This document shows, in pieces, positions 46,695 through 54,793 of a stretch of 64,000 nt of DNA. Numbering within the stretch: position 1 is the stretch's first letter; every line of letters starts with the position of its first letter. Under the pieces are notes generated by a model. The model was not told where the DNA came from. It worked only from the letters and a program-made list of their open reading frames with translations, and searched no databases. The stretch is taken from positions 1 through 64,000 of the forward strand of contig JAKIVZ010000009.1 in NCBI GenBank assembly GCA_022750295.1, written 5' to 3'. The translations under genes and the position numbers were made by a program. The stretch comes from Candidatus Lutacidiplasma silvani (GTDB lineage: Archaea; Thermoplasmatota; Thermoplasmata; Lutacidiplasmatales; UBA184).

Positions 46695-46714
46695 CCGGGG
46701 GCTGCCGCCCCCGG
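46695..46714 (+). terminator. Hairpin between convergent genes
   Basis: Perfect 8-bp stem CCGGGGGC / GCCCCCGG with TGCC loop, in the 70-bp gap between genes ending at 46678 (+) and 46749 (-). No T-run, so it could be a terminator or an mRNA-protecting stem. Confidence 0.5.
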
Positions 46715-46748
46715 TCCCCAACCCATTCCCGACGCCCTGACCCCGAAT

Positions 46749-47207
46749 CTACGGGGGGGCGGCGAGGTGTTTTTCCACGAGGTCGAGGACGGCGCGGTCC
46801 GCGTCGAATTCGAGCCGCTCCCGGGCCACGTCGAGCGGGACCCAGTCGGCGCGGTCGAACAGATGCTCGGGCCGGACCGGCCGGACCGAGGTCGCGACGA
46901 GGAAGTACACGACGGTCTTCACGACGCTCCGGTCCCGCCTCGGCTGGTAGAATCGGTAGGTCACCTGGCCGATCTCCGGTCCGAGCCCGAGGCCGGTGAG
47001 ACCGGTCTCCTCCTCGAGCTCCCGGATGGCCGCCATCTCGACCGATTCGCCGGACTCGACGTGTCCCTTCGGGAAGCACCAGCGGTCCTCGGAGGAGAGA
47101 TGCAAGAGGAGGAGTTCGCGCCGCGCCGGGTCGACGACGGCCGCTCCGGCGGCCAGCTCCGCCCGCGCGGGCCGGTCGTTCCGGAACTCCTGCGTGTCCC
47201 TTCGCAT
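46749..47207 (-). CDS. Nudix hydrolase
   Basis: A 152-aa protein from MRRDTQEFRN with Nudix box GHVESGESVEMAAIRELEEETGL (48-70), following the G-x5-E-x7-REUxEExGU pattern. WCFPKGHV and the following QVTYRFYQPRRDRSVVKTVVYF are typical of NTP-pyrophosphatase or (di)adenosine-polyphosphate type Nudix enzymes. The start is chosen at 47207 because a CGTTAAGC element lies ~35 nt upstream; the track start 47237 sits inside that promoter region. Divergent from the acyl-CoA ligase. Confidence 0.85.
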   Translation of the reverse strand: MRRDTQEFRNDRPARAELAAGAAVVDPARRELLLLHLSSEDRWCFPKGHVESGESVEMAAIRELEEETGLTGLGLGPEIGQVTYRFYQPRRDRSVVKTVVYFLVATSVRPVRPEHLFDRADWVPLDVARERLEFDADRAVLDLVEKHLAAPP

Positions 47208-47276
47208 CGTGAGGGTCCGACCCCGCGCACGTCGCAACCGGGGCTTAACGGCTCCCGCGGAGCGGTCGGCCGGGGC

Positions 47277-47284
47277 CTTAAGGG
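47277..47284 (+). promoter_or_regulatory. TATA box of the acyl-CoA ligase
   Basis: CCTTAAGG, palindromic, 24-31 nt before ATG 47308; divergent from the Nudix promoter. Confidence 0.55.
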
Positions 47285-47307
47285 TCCGAACGGTTCGCCG
47301 GCGCGGG

Positions 47308-48900
47308 ATGCTGGACGCCGGGGAGGTCTACCACGACCTCGCGACGCTCGTTCGCGCCAAGGCGCGGAAGAACGGCGAACGTCCCGCGTTTCGATTCGAC
47401 CGTCGGACGCTGACCTACCAGGACCTCGACGCCGCGACCGACCGCGTCGCGGCGAACTTCGCCATCGCCGGGGTCGGCCGCGCCGACCGGGTCGCCCTCT
47501 TCCTCCTGAACGGACCCGAGTTCGTCCTCGCCTGGTTCGGGCTCGCGAAGCTCGGCGCCGTCGTCGTACCGCTCAATACGGGCCTGAAAGGGGAGATCCT
47601 CCGGTACGAGCTCGCCGACGCCGAGCCGAAGGGGCTCGTCATCGACCGGCGGCTTTGGTCGGCGTACGCCCCCTTCCGGGGCGGGTTGCAGATCGGCACC
47701 GAATGGCTCGTCGACCCCGTTCCGGACGGGACCGCCGCCCCGTCCGAGCCCCGGACGTGGTCCGAGCTCGAAGCACCCCGGGCCGCGGTCGCCACCCCCG
47801 AGCTCACCGGGGGCGACCCGGCGGCGATCCTCTACACGAGCGGCACGACGGGCCCCCCCAAGGGGGCCGTGATCCCCCACGAAAAGTATCTCCGCACGCC
47901 GCAGGAGATCGGGGCCCGCAGCCGGTTGACGCCGGAGTCGGTCCTGTTCAGCGCCCTGCCGCTGTTCCACTGCAACGCCCAGGAGATGACGGCGCTGACC
48001 GCGCTCGAGTTTGACCTCACGGCGGCGTTCGAGGAGCGGTTCCACGCGACCACGTTTTGGGAGACCGCGGCTTCGTACGGCGCCACGCACGTCTCGCTCC
48101 TGATCGCGATGATCAATGTGTTGTTCAAGCAGCCCGAGCGCCCGACCGACCGGACGCACCAGGTGCGGACGGCGCTCACCGCCGGCACGACGCGAGCGGT
48201 GTGGCCGGAGTTCGAGCGGAGGTTCGGACTTTCGATCCTCGAGCTCTACGGGATGACCGAGTGCGGTTGCACGACGCTGATGAACCCCCCGGACCGGGTC
48301 CGGGTCGGGTCGGTCGGAACGCCGCTCGGCTTCGTGGAGGCCGACGTCGTCGACGACGACGACCGACCGGTCGGCCCCGACGTCCGCGGGGAGCTCGTCG
48401 TCCGCCCGAACGCGCCGTACACGATGTTCCTCGGGTACCGGAATCAGCCGGAAAAGACGGTCGAGTCGTGGCGGAACCTCTGGTTCCACACGGGCGACTT
48501 CGTGACGCGGGACTCCGACGGATACTACTATTTCGTCGACCGGAAGAAGGACGTCATCCGACGGCGGGGGGAGAACCTCGCCCCGTACGACGTCGAGAGC
48601 GTCCTCAACCGGCACCCCGCGGTGTTCGAGGCGGTGGTGATCGGGGTCCCTTCTCCGCTGGGGGAGGAGGACGTGAAGGCGTTCGTGCTCCTCAAGCCCG
48701 GGGAGACCGCGTCCGCCGAGGACCTGTTCCGGTTCTGCGTCGAGCACCTGCCGTTCTTCATGGTCCCGCGGTACCTCGAATTCCTTTCCGAGATCCCGAA
48801 GACCGCGAATCAGAAGGCCCAGCGGTACGTCCTCCGGCAGCGGACGGGGGGGCAGCAGTACGACCGGGAGACGCTCGGGATCGCCCTTCGGCGGCCGTGA
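47308..48900 (+). CDS. AMP-forming acyl-CoA ligase
   Basis: A 530-aa ANL-family enzyme. ATP motif YTSGTTGPPKG is near residue 177; further motifs are LELYGMTECG (A5), WFHTGDFVTRDSDGYYYFVDRKKDVIRRRGENLAPYDVE (A7-A8) and the catalytic C-terminal Lys region IPKTANQKAQRYVLR. It activates a carboxylic acid with ATP and loads CoA; FadD/crotonobetaine-CoA-ligase-like. Substrate unknown. Followed by a PIN gene at 1-bp distance, so it may head a short operon. Confidence 0.9.
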   Translation: MLDAGEVYHDLATLVRAKARKNGERPAFRFDRRTLTYQDLDAATDRVAANFAIAGVGRADRVALFLLNGPEFVLAWFGLAKLGAVVVPLNTGLKGEILRYELADAEPKGLVIDRRLWSAYAPFRGGLQIGTEWLVDPVPDGTAAPSEPRTWSELEAPRAAVATPELTGGDPAAILYTSGTTGPPKGAVIPHEKYLRTPQEIGARSRLTPESVLFSALPLFHCNAQEMTALTALEFDLTAAFEERFHATTFWETAASYGATHVSLLIAMINVLFKQPERPTDRTHQVRTALTAGTTRAVWPEFERRFGLSILELYGMTECGCTTLMNPPDRVRVGSVGTPLGFVEADVVDDDDRPVGPDVRGELVVRPNAPYTMFLGYRNQPEKTVESWRNLWFHTGDFVTRDSDGYYYFVDRKKDVIRRRGENLAPYDVESVLNRHPAVFEAVVIGVPSPLGEEDVKAFVLLKPGETASAEDLFRFCVEHLPFFMVPRYLEFLSEIPKTANQKAQRYVLRQRTGGQQYDRETLGIALRRP

Positions 48901-48901
48901 C

Positions 48902-49354
48902 GTGGCGACCGGCGAGGTCCTCGTCGTTCTCGACGCCAACGCGCTCTTCTGGCCGTTCACCCACGGGGTCCGGCTCGACGAGGAGCTCGCCCGGGTGTTT
49001 CCGTCGGGGGTCCGTGTCGCGGTCGCCAGCACGGCGATGGCCGAGCTCGAGGGGCTGGCCGCCCGACGGGTTCCGGACGCCGACGCCGCGAGGGCGCTCG
49101 CCGCCCGATACCCGCCATTTCCCGTGGCGGGTCGGGGCGACTCCGGCGTGCTGGCCGCCGTGGCCGGGACCGGGGCCGTCGTCGCGACCGCCGACCGGAC
49201 GTTCCAGACCCGGCTTCGGGCTCACGGGATTGCTGTCCTCGCCCCGCGGGACCGGGCCCGGCTCGAGCTGAAACTACCGACGGGCGAGTTACCGCGCCGG
49301 GCAACGGTTAAAGCCCGCACCCCGCTCGGCCGGCGTCCTTCCCCGAGGCGCTGA
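48902..49354 (+). CDS. PIN-domain ribonuclease-like protein
   Basis: A 150-aa protein starting at GTG 48902, one base after the ligase stop. PIN motifs are VVLDANALFWP (first Asp), VASTAMAELEGLA (Glu), GDSGVLAAV (Asp) and VVATADRTFQTRL (Asp pair), similar to the archaeal Fcf1/Utp23-type PIN group linked to rRNA processing. No antitoxin gene precedes it, so a VapC-type toxin is less likely. Its C-terminal tail contains a GGTTAAAGC element that is probably the promoter of the next gene. Confidence 0.8.
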   Translation: MATGEVLVVLDANALFWPFTHGVRLDEELARVFPSGVRVAVASTAMAELEGLAARRVPDADAARALAARYPPFPVAGRGDSGVLAAVAGTGAVVATADRTFQTRLRAHGIAVLAPRDRARLELKLPTGELPRRATVKARTPLGRRPSPRR

Positions 49355-49358
49355 CGCG

Positions 49359-50396
49359 ATGCGCGACGACGACCTATTGCTGAAGACGCCGGGCCTCGAG
49401 TTCGGGAGCGGCGTCATCGGCGTCTGCGACGTCTGCGGCAAGCGCCAGGCCGTGATCGTCCTCCAGAAGGAGCGGTTCAAGCTCTGCGTCATCGATTTCC
49501 TGAACAAAACCTGGACATCCTCGAAATCGAAGCCGGGGGCGCCGCTCCCCCCGTACCGGAGCGAGACGGTCACGTTCCCGACCGACGCGGTGCCCTCCGG
49601 GCAAGCGCTCGCCCTCGTCCTCCGACCGACGAAGCTGGTCCGGCACCCGGGGGTCCTGATCACGCCCGAGGTGTACGGGATCACGACCTCCCTCCTCGAC
49701 GCCGCCATCCACTTCGCTCGGGAGGGGTTCGAGGTGATCGTCCCGGACCTCGGAAAGACGTCGCTGTTCGGACCGACCGACCATCTCGGCACCCGCCTCT
49801 CGTTGCGGACCAAGGGGGGCATCGTGGTGACGTCGCCCCGGATCGCGAAGCTCACCCAGTACTACGCGGACGCGCTGACGTACCTCCGGGGGCGCGAGAT
49901 GGTCGACCCGGAGAAGACAGGGATCTTCGGCCTCTCGTTCGGAGGTTCGCTCGCCCTGGCCGTCGCCGGCCTCGACCAGAAGCTCACCGCCGTCGCCGTC
50001 GCCTACCCGGCGCCCCTCTCCCCGCCGACGGCCCTGAACCTCGTCACGGCGAAGGTCTACTTCGTCGCAGGGCGACGGGACAAGGTGGCCGCCGCCTCGC
50101 GGGCGCAGCTCGAGGCCGTGATCCCAAAGCAGGTCGAATTCGAGAGCGTCACCGAGGTCGGACGGGATTTCCTGTCGCGCGACCTCCGGGCGTACGACCA
50201 GAACCGGGCCGAGGCGACCTGGGGCCACGTGGTCGCCTTCTTCAAACGCCAACTGATGCCGCCGCCGCCCCGACCGCCGGTTCCCTCAATGAAGCCGGCC
50301 ACCGCGCCGGGGGTCTTGCCGAGCCCGGCGTCGACCTCGGCCGCCGCCGGCGCGAAGCCGACGGCCCCGGTCGCGCCCGTAGTTCCTTCGGCCTAG
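49359..50396 (+). CDS. Dienelactone-hydrolase-like protein with zinc-finger-like N-terminus
   Basis: A 345-aa protein. Residues 20-50 hold a CxxC...C knuckle (VCDVCGKRQAVIVLQKERFKLC). Then the dienelactone hydrolase fold: HPGVLITPEVYGITTSL (Glu), nucleophile elbow IFGLSFGGSLAL (Ser about 192), acid in FVAGRRDKV and His in ATWGHVVAFF. The nucleophile is Ser rather than the Cys of classical DLH, so a general carboxylesterase is likely. The C-terminal ~60 residues are Pro/Ala-rich and disordered. It ends against the SCP2 gene. Confidence 0.82.
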   Translation: MRDDDLLLKTPGLEFGSGVIGVCDVCGKRQAVIVLQKERFKLCVIDFLNKTWTSSKSKPGAPLPPYRSETVTFPTDAVPSGQALALVLRPTKLVRHPGVLITPEVYGITTSLLDAAIHFAREGFEVIVPDLGKTSLFGPTDHLGTRLSLRTKGGIVVTSPRIAKLTQYYADALTYLRGREMVDPEKTGIFGLSFGGSLALAVAGLDQKLTAVAVAYPAPLSPPTALNLVTAKVYFVAGRRDKVAAASRAQLEAVIPKQVEFESVTEVGRDFLSRDLRAYDQNRAEATWGHVVAFFKRQLMPPPPRPPVPSMKPATAPGVLPSPASTSAAAGAKPTAPVAPVVPSA

Positions 50397-50794
50397 AACT
50401 CGGACGGAATCGTTGCGCCGGTCTCGATCAGGAGTCCTGTCGCCTTCGTGAACCGCATCGCCTTCGCGAGGTTCCCCCGCACCTTCACCCGGCCCGCCAG
50501 CACCGCCTTCACCGGGTCGAGGCGGCGCTCCAGGATCTCCCGCCAGGTGCCGAGCGTCGCGTCAAACACGAACTCGCTCGACGGGTAGGCCGCTTCCGGG
50601 AGGAACTCGGCGGCCCGACATTCGCCGTGGAACAGGTCCAGATGGATCCCGGGGGGAATCCCCGACGCCTCCGGTGGAACGACCCGTAGGACGACGTCCC
50701 CTTCCCAGGCCTTCGCCGCCTCGGCGTACTCGGCGTTGGCGTTGACCGCCGTCCGGAACTCGGCGGCCCAAGCCGCGGAAGGGAACCTCGCCAT
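50393..50794 (-). CDS. SCP2 sterol-transfer-like domain protein
   Basis: A 133-aa protein from MARFPSAAWAAEF. Core elements: FRTAVNANAEYAEAAKAW, DVVLRVVPPEASGIPPGIHLDLFHG, AYPSSEFVFDATLGTWREILERRLDPVKAVLAGRVKVRGNLAKAMRF. The 'GrikV.Gnl..am' strand-helix is the SCP2 signature. SCP2 proteins bind lipids or fatty acyl groups. It may act with the acyl-CoA enzymes close by, which is inference. The 330-aa track ORF extends over the FMN reductase gene and is trimmed. Confidence 0.8.
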   Translation of the reverse strand: MARFPSAAWAAEFRTAVNANAEYAEAAKAWEGDVVLRVVPPEASGIPPGIHLDLFHGECRAAEFLPEAAYPSSEFVFDATLGTWREILERRLDPVKAVLAGRVKVRGNLAKAMRFTKATGLLIETGATIPSEF

Positions 50795-50869
50795 CGCCCG
50801 ACCGGACCGTACTGGCAGGTTAACCTGGCGCCAGCGCGCGGGTTTAGAGTCCGCCTCCCATCCCCGCGC

Positions 50870-51448
50870 GTGGGCGACCTGTTCTTGCCGGTCATCTACG
50901 GGAGCGTCCGAGAGGGGCGGGTCAGCTTCCCCGTCGCCGAGTTCGTGGAGGCGGAGCTCGCCCAGCGTCCGGGCGTCGAGACACGGCTCTACGACCCCAG
51001 GGACCTTCCCCTCGGGAACCTGGTCCGTCGCGTCCATGAGATGGCCACGCCCGAACGGGCCGTCGCCGAGTTCGCCGCGGCGATGGAACGGGCCGACGGG
51101 TTCGTCCTGGTCACCCCGGAGTACAATTATGGCTACCCGGGGACCCTGAAGAACCTCATCGACCACCTCACCCACCAATGGCGCCGGAAGCCGTTCGCCC
51201 TCGTCGGGGCGGGAGGGATCTCCGGCGGATTGCGGGCGATCGACGGGCTCCGGCTCGTCATTCCCGGGGTCGGCGGCTTCACGGTCCCGATCGCCGTTCC
51301 GGTCCAATCCGTGGCCGCGGAGTTCGACTCGAACGGACCCAAGGACCCCGAGAAGTGGCGGAAGCGACTCACCCCGCTCTTCCACGAGCTCGAGTGGTAC
51401 GCGCGGGCGTTGCAGGGCGCCCGAAGCGCCGGGTCCGCTCCCCCGTAA
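50870..51448 (+). CDS. NADPH-dependent FMN reductase-like flavoprotein
   Basis: A 192-aa flavodoxin-like protein starting at GTG 50870, about 22 nt after GGTTTAGAG. LPVIYGSVREGRVSFPVAEFV binds FMN phosphate, and FVLVTPEYNYGYPGTLKNLIDHL binds the isoalloxazine ring, both typical of the NADPH-dependent FMN/azoreductase family. It may reduce quinones, azo dyes or metals. Divergent from the SCP2 gene; converges with the dehydrogenase gene. Confidence 0.9.
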   Translation: MGDLFLPVIYGSVREGRVSFPVAEFVEAELAQRPGVETRLYDPRDLPLGNLVRRVHEMATPERAVAEFAAAMERADGFVLVTPEYNYGYPGTLKNLIDHLTHQWRRKPFALVGAGGISGGLRAIDGLRLVIPGVGGFTVPIAVPVQSVAAEFDSNGPKDPEKWRKRLTPLFHELEWYARALQGARSAGSAPP

Positions 51449-51481
51449 AGCCGGACCCGAACCCCCGGGCGGCCCGGCCCC

Positions 51482-52450
51482 TCATCCGGTCGCGTAGTCG
51501 TAGAACCCGCGACCGGACTTCCGGCCGAGATGACCGGCGTCCACCAGCCGACGGAGCGCGGCGGCCGGGCGGTACTTCGGGTCGCCGGTCCCTCGCACCA
51601 GCGTCTCGGCCACCTCGAGCGTGACGTCGAGCCCGATCAGGTCGGCGAGCTCGAACGGGCCCATCGGGAGCCCCGCCCCGGTCTTCATCGCGAGGTCGAT
51701 GTCGCGCGACGAGGCGAGCCCCTCCTCCAGCGCGAAGCACGCTTCGTTGAGGACCGGGATCAGCAGCCGGTTCACGACGAACCCGGGCGACTCCTTGACC
51801 CGGATCGGGACCATGGGATACCGGTGATTGCGCAACCCCTGGAGGAAATCGATCGTCTCCTGGACGACGTCGTCCCGGGTGTCGACGCCCGCGGAGACCT
51901 CGACGAGCGGGAGGGTCCCGGGCGGATTGAAGAAATGGGTGACGAGCGTCTGACGGCCGTGCGCGAGGCCCCGCGCGAGCCGCGAGATCGACAACGACGA
52001 AGTGTTCGAGCCGAGGACGGCGTGCTCGGGGAGCGCCCGGTCGAGGTGCTCCAGGACCGGTCGCTTGACATCGTACCGCTCGAAGACCGCCTCGACGACG
52101 AAGTCGACGTTGCCGAACTCGGCCCAATCGGTCGTGCCGTGGACCCGACCGGCGATCTCGGTGCCGCGGGCCCCTGTGACCTTCGGGGCCAAGCGTTCCC
52201 GAACCTTGGCCTGCTGGTCGGCCGAGAGCTCGACCCCCAACTCGCCGATCCGGGCGACCTCCCGGTCCCCCCGCGTCGCGTGGAACTGGACGAGCTCCTC
52301 CACCAACGTGCGGACCCGGGCCAAACCTCGGTCGACGGCCGGCTGGTCCACGTCGGTGAGCACGACGGGGATCCCGTTGAACGCGAGGAGCTCGGCGATC
52401 GCAGCGCCCATCGTCCCGGCCCCGACCACTCCGGCCCGCGCGACCCGCAT
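51482..52450 (-). CDS. 3-hydroxyacyl-CoA dehydrogenase
   Basis: A 322-aa protein: NAD-binding Rossmann motif AGVVGAGTMGAAIAELLA at the start, SNTSSLSISRLA, catalytic His in THFFNPPGTLPLVEV, Glu in ESPGFVVNRLL, and the dimerisation domain with GPFELADLIGLDVTLEV. It oxidises 3-hydroxyacyl-CoA (or reduces acetoacetyl-CoA), a step in beta-oxidation or butyrate-type metabolism. No hydratase is adjacent; the acyl-CoA ligase, SCP2 and thiolase genes within 6 kb could work with it. Confidence 0.93.
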   Translation of the reverse strand: MRVARAGVVGAGTMGAAIAELLAFNGIPVVLTDVDQPAVDRGLARVRTLVEELVQFHATRGDREVARIGELGVELSADQQAKVRERLAPKVTGARGTEIAGRVHGTTDWAEFGNVDFVVEAVFERYDVKRPVLEHLDRALPEHAVLGSNTSSLSISRLARGLAHGRQTLVTHFFNPPGTLPLVEVSAGVDTRDDVVQETIDFLQGLRNHRYPMVPIRVKESPGFVVNRLLIPVLNEACFALEEGLASSRDIDLAMKTGAGLPMGPFELADLIGLDVTLEVAETLVRGTGDPKYRPAAALRRLVDAGHLGRKSGRGFYDYATG

Positions 52451-52516
52451 CGACGAACTCCGCCCCGGCGACCGGGGGACCGCTACATAACGGCAGGCGG
52501 TCTATCGTCGGACGAA

Positions 52517-52525
52517 CCTTTAAGG
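52517..52525 (+). promoter_or_regulatory. TATA box of tRNA-Ser
   Basis: CCTTTAAGG, palindromic, 26-34 nt before the tRNA 5' end. Confidence 0.55.
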
Positions 52526-52550
52526 AGCGAACCGACCTCGGCCGCCCCGC

Positions 52551-52665
52551 GCGGGGATGGCCCAGCCCGGCAAGGCGCAGGATTGCTAATCCTGTGGTGA
52601 TTTCACCTCGGGGGTTCAAACGGACGCCGGAACCGACCGGCGACCGGAAATTCCCCCTCCCCGCG
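52551..52665 (+). tRNA. tRNA-Ser (anticodon GCU) with a T-loop intron
   Basis: Acceptor GCGGGGA pairs over all seven bases with TCCCCGC at 52658-52664, and G73 is the expected discriminator. D-arm, anticodon stem CAGGA/TCCTG with loop TTGCTAA (GCU, 52585-52587) and the long variable arm GGTG-ATTT-CACC (a class II tRNA) are normal. The T-stem GGGGG (52110-52114 within the line, i.e. 52610-52614) pairs with CCCCC at 52653-52657, but only if about 31 nt after TTCAAA are removed. Without removal, no T-arm or acceptor can form. Mature length is then 84 nt. The mature form carries no encoded CCA. Confidence 0.9.
52621..52651 (+). other. Intron in the T-loop of tRNA-Ser(GCU)
   Basis: The inserted stretch forms a strong hairpin: CGG-A-CGCCGG / CCGGCG-A-CCG around loop AACCGA. 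Towards the exons, TTC can pair with GAA, leaving 3-nt bulges AAA (5' side) and ATT (3' side): a bulge-helix-bulge site as cut by the archaeal tRNA splicing endonuclease, but with a 3-bp instead of 4-bp central helix. Exact cut register may shift by one base (30-32 nt). Confidence 0.8.
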
Positions 52666-52779
52666 TTCCCCTCCTTCCGAGACCCGAGTCCGGGAAGCCG
52701 TGGGCCCCCTCCGGGAGGGAGGTCCCCGGACTCCCCGCCGCTTGGAGCCGCACCGAGGGACTGAGCCCGAGGCCGAGAA

Positions 52780-53169
52780 CTAGTCGTTCCGGTTCGTGAT
52801 GATGAACTCGTTCCCGTCGGGGTCGGCGACGACGCCGAGGACGAAGCCTGACGTCGGAAGTTCGACCCCGCGGGGTTCGTTCGCGATGGCTCCGCCCCGA
52901 CGCCGGATCTCCTCGCACGCCGCGACCGGGTCGGGGTGTCGGAACAGGATCCCCGAGACCGTTCCGGGGTCCCGTCCCCCTTCGTCCGGTCCCTGGACGT
53001 GCATCCGGAGGACCGTCGACGTTCCGGGGAGTGCGAACGAAGCCCGGTTCGACTTCTCGTCGTAGCTGATCTCCTTCAACCCCAGGACCTCGCCGTAGAA
53101 CTTCCGGGCCGGTCGGATGTCCCGCACGTGGACCGTGACGGCGTAGAGCGCGGTGATCACTTCGTCCAT
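52780..53169 (-). CDS. VOC-fold (glyoxalase/dioxygenase-like) protein
   Basis: A 129-aa vicinal-oxygen-chelate protein from MDEVITALYAVTVHVRDIR. First module PARKFYGEVLGLKEISYDEK, second module ILFRHPDPVAACEEIRRRGGAI and final strand VVADPDGNEFIITNRND. Candidate metal ligands are the His in TVHVRD, the His in FRHPDP and the Glu in GNEFII. Substrate unknown. The longer track ORF upstream is out of family and is not used. Confidence 0.82.
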   Translation of the reverse strand: MDEVITALYAVTVHVRDIRPARKFYGEVLGLKEISYDEKSNRASFALPGTSTVLRMHVQGPDEGGRDPGTVSGILFRHPDPVAACEEIRRRGGAIANEPRGVELPTSGFVLGVVADPDGNEFIITNRND

Positions 53170-53285
53170 GGCGACGAAACCGCCCCGGCGCCGATAACGG
53201 CTCGGGGGCGGACGGGGGGTTGTGGAAGTGCCCGCTCGGAACCCCGGGCCGTCCCGGCCGGGGAGATCCGGCTCGGCTCGCCGAC

Positions 53286-53654
53286 CTAGTGTCGACGCGA
53301 GGGGCTCGCGAGTTTGGGGGGCCCGGGAGCGGAGGGGGGAGCCGCCGCATCCGCGTAGTAGAGACCGTTCTCGGTCCGCACCACCACGACCTGCCCCGGC
53401 GCGAGACCGGAAGTCCGGCCGATGGCGAGGATCCGGACGCTCTCGGCCCCTTCCGCGATCGTGAGTCGGTGCGGAGTCGCCCACCCCGCCGCGGGGGCCA
53501 GGAGCTCGGTCGCCGCGAGGACGACCGCCGTCGGGGGAATCACGCCGGGGACGAGGTCGGTGGATCCGCACCGGGGGCACGGTCCCGGGTGGGGAAGGAA
53601 TCGGCCGTGGCAGTGCTCGCATCGGGCGATCGCGAGATTCTCCGGATCCGTCAC
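53286..53654 (-). CDS. DUF35 zinc-ribbon/OB protein, thiolase partner
   Basis: A 122-aa protein: zinc ribbon CEHCHGRFLPHPGPCPRC followed by a short OB-fold (VVLAATELL, RLTIAEGAESVRILAIG, VVVVRTENGLYYAD). DUF35 proteins hold thiolase and HMG-CoA-synthase subunits together in archaea and channel acyl-CoA. Its GTG start overlaps the thiolase stop (GTGA), matching that partnership. Confidence 0.88.
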   Translation of the reverse strand: MTDPENLAIARCEHCHGRFLPHPGPCPRCGSTDLVPGVIPPTAVVLAATELLAPAAGWATPHRLTIAEGAESVRILAIGRTSGLAPGQVVVVRTENGLYYADAAAPPSAPGPPKLASPSRRH

Positions 53655-54793
53655 GGCCGGGCCGCCCCCGAATTGCCCAGGATCGTGACGAAGTTGTGCG
53701 AGCCCAGGCCCCCGATCGACTGGGCCAGACCGCGCCGGGGGGGCTTCGGGAGCGCCATTGGGCCGGCTTCGCCCCGGAGCTGGCGGGCGACCTCGGCGAT
53801 CTGGACAAGCCCCGACGCGCCGACCGGATGTCCCCGGCCGAGGATCCCTCCGGACGGATTGACGGGGAACGGGCCGTCCGGGGACGTCGATCCGTTCCGG
53901 AACGCGGCCGCCCCCTCGCCCGCCCCAACGGCCCCGACGTCCTCAAGGTCGATGAGCGCGAACGGGGCGAAGGCGTCGTGGAGCTCGGCGAAGTCGACCT
54001 CCTGGATCGTTTTCCGGGCCTCCTCGAACGCCCGCTGGGACGCCACCCGGGTCGCGCGGAAACTCGTGAGCTCGGGGCGTTCGACGAGCTCGACGTGGTC
54101 GGTGGCCTGGCCGAGCCCGAGCACCCCCGCCGCTCCCGTCGTTCCCTCCACCACGACGGCCGCGGCTCCGTCCGAGATCGCCGAGCAGTGCAGGAGCCGG
54201 AGCGGAAGCGCGATCGCGCGGCTGGACCGGACCTCCTCGACGGTCACCGGCGTTCGGAATTGGGCGTTCGGATTCCGGGCGGCGGCCGCCCGGGCCTGCG
54301 TCGTCACCTGGTCGAGCGCACTCGCGTCGGCCCGGTACCGGTCGAGGTACCGTCCCGCCACCAGGGCGGCGAGGGCGGGCATCGTCGCGCCGTGGGCCTC
54401 CTCGGTCGGGGCCAACGAGCCGGCCAGAACCTTGGTGACCTCCGCATTCGGAAGGTCGGTCATCTTCTCCCCCGCGACCACGAGGGCCCGATCGTACCGA
54501 CCCGAGCGGACCATCCCGACCGCGGCGTGGAACGCCGCCGCTCCGCTGGCACTTGCGGCCTCGATCCGGAATCCGGCCCCCGCGTCCAACCCGAGCCGGT
54601 CCGCGACCTTCGCGACCGTGTTCTCGACGTGGGCGAGCGGTCCCCCCGCCATGTGTCCGACGACGAGGAGGTCGACCGGCTTCCGACCAAGCCCATCGAG
54701 CGCCTCGCGGCCGGCCTCGCAGAGGAGTTCGACGAGCCCCTCCTTCCGCTTCCCAAAGCGGCCGACGCCGGTTGAGGAGACCGCGACCTTCAT
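53651..54793 (-). CDS. Archaeal-type thiolase with Ser in place of the active-site Cys
   Basis: A 380-aa archaeal SCP2/acetyl-CoA-C-acetyltransferase-type thiolase. Family blocks: KVAVSSTGVGRFG start, DRALVVAGEKMTD, HCSAISDGAAAVVV, AELHDAFAPFALI (His), NPSGGILGRGHPVGASGLVQ (His), GLGSHNFVTIL. The nucleophile region, usually 'EAACASG', reads EAASASG: residue 81 is Ser (AGT). Normal thiolases need that Cys for the acyl-enzyme. Either this protein does not catalyse standard condensation/cleavage or it uses another route. ATG 54793 overlaps the upstream stop (ATGA). Adjacent DUF35 supports assembly into a thiolase complex. Confidence 0.85.
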   Translation of the reverse strand: MKVAVSSTGVGRFGKRKEGLVELLCEAGREALDGLGRKPVDLLVVGHMAGGPLAHVENTVAKVADRLGLDAGAGFRIEAASASGAAAFHAAVGMVRSGRYDRALVVAGEKMTDLPNAEVTKVLAGSLAPTEEAHGATMPALAALVAGRYLDRYRADASALDQVTTQARAAAARNPNAQFRTPVTVEEVRSSRAIALPLRLLHCSAISDGAAAVVVEGTTGAAGVLGLGQATDHVELVERPELTSFRATRVASQRAFEEARKTIQEVDFAELHDAFAPFALIDLEDVGAVGAGEGAAAFRNGSTSPDGPFPVNPSGGILGRGHPVGASGLVQIAEVARQLRGEAGPMALPKPPRRGLAQSIGGLGSHNFVTILGNSGAARP

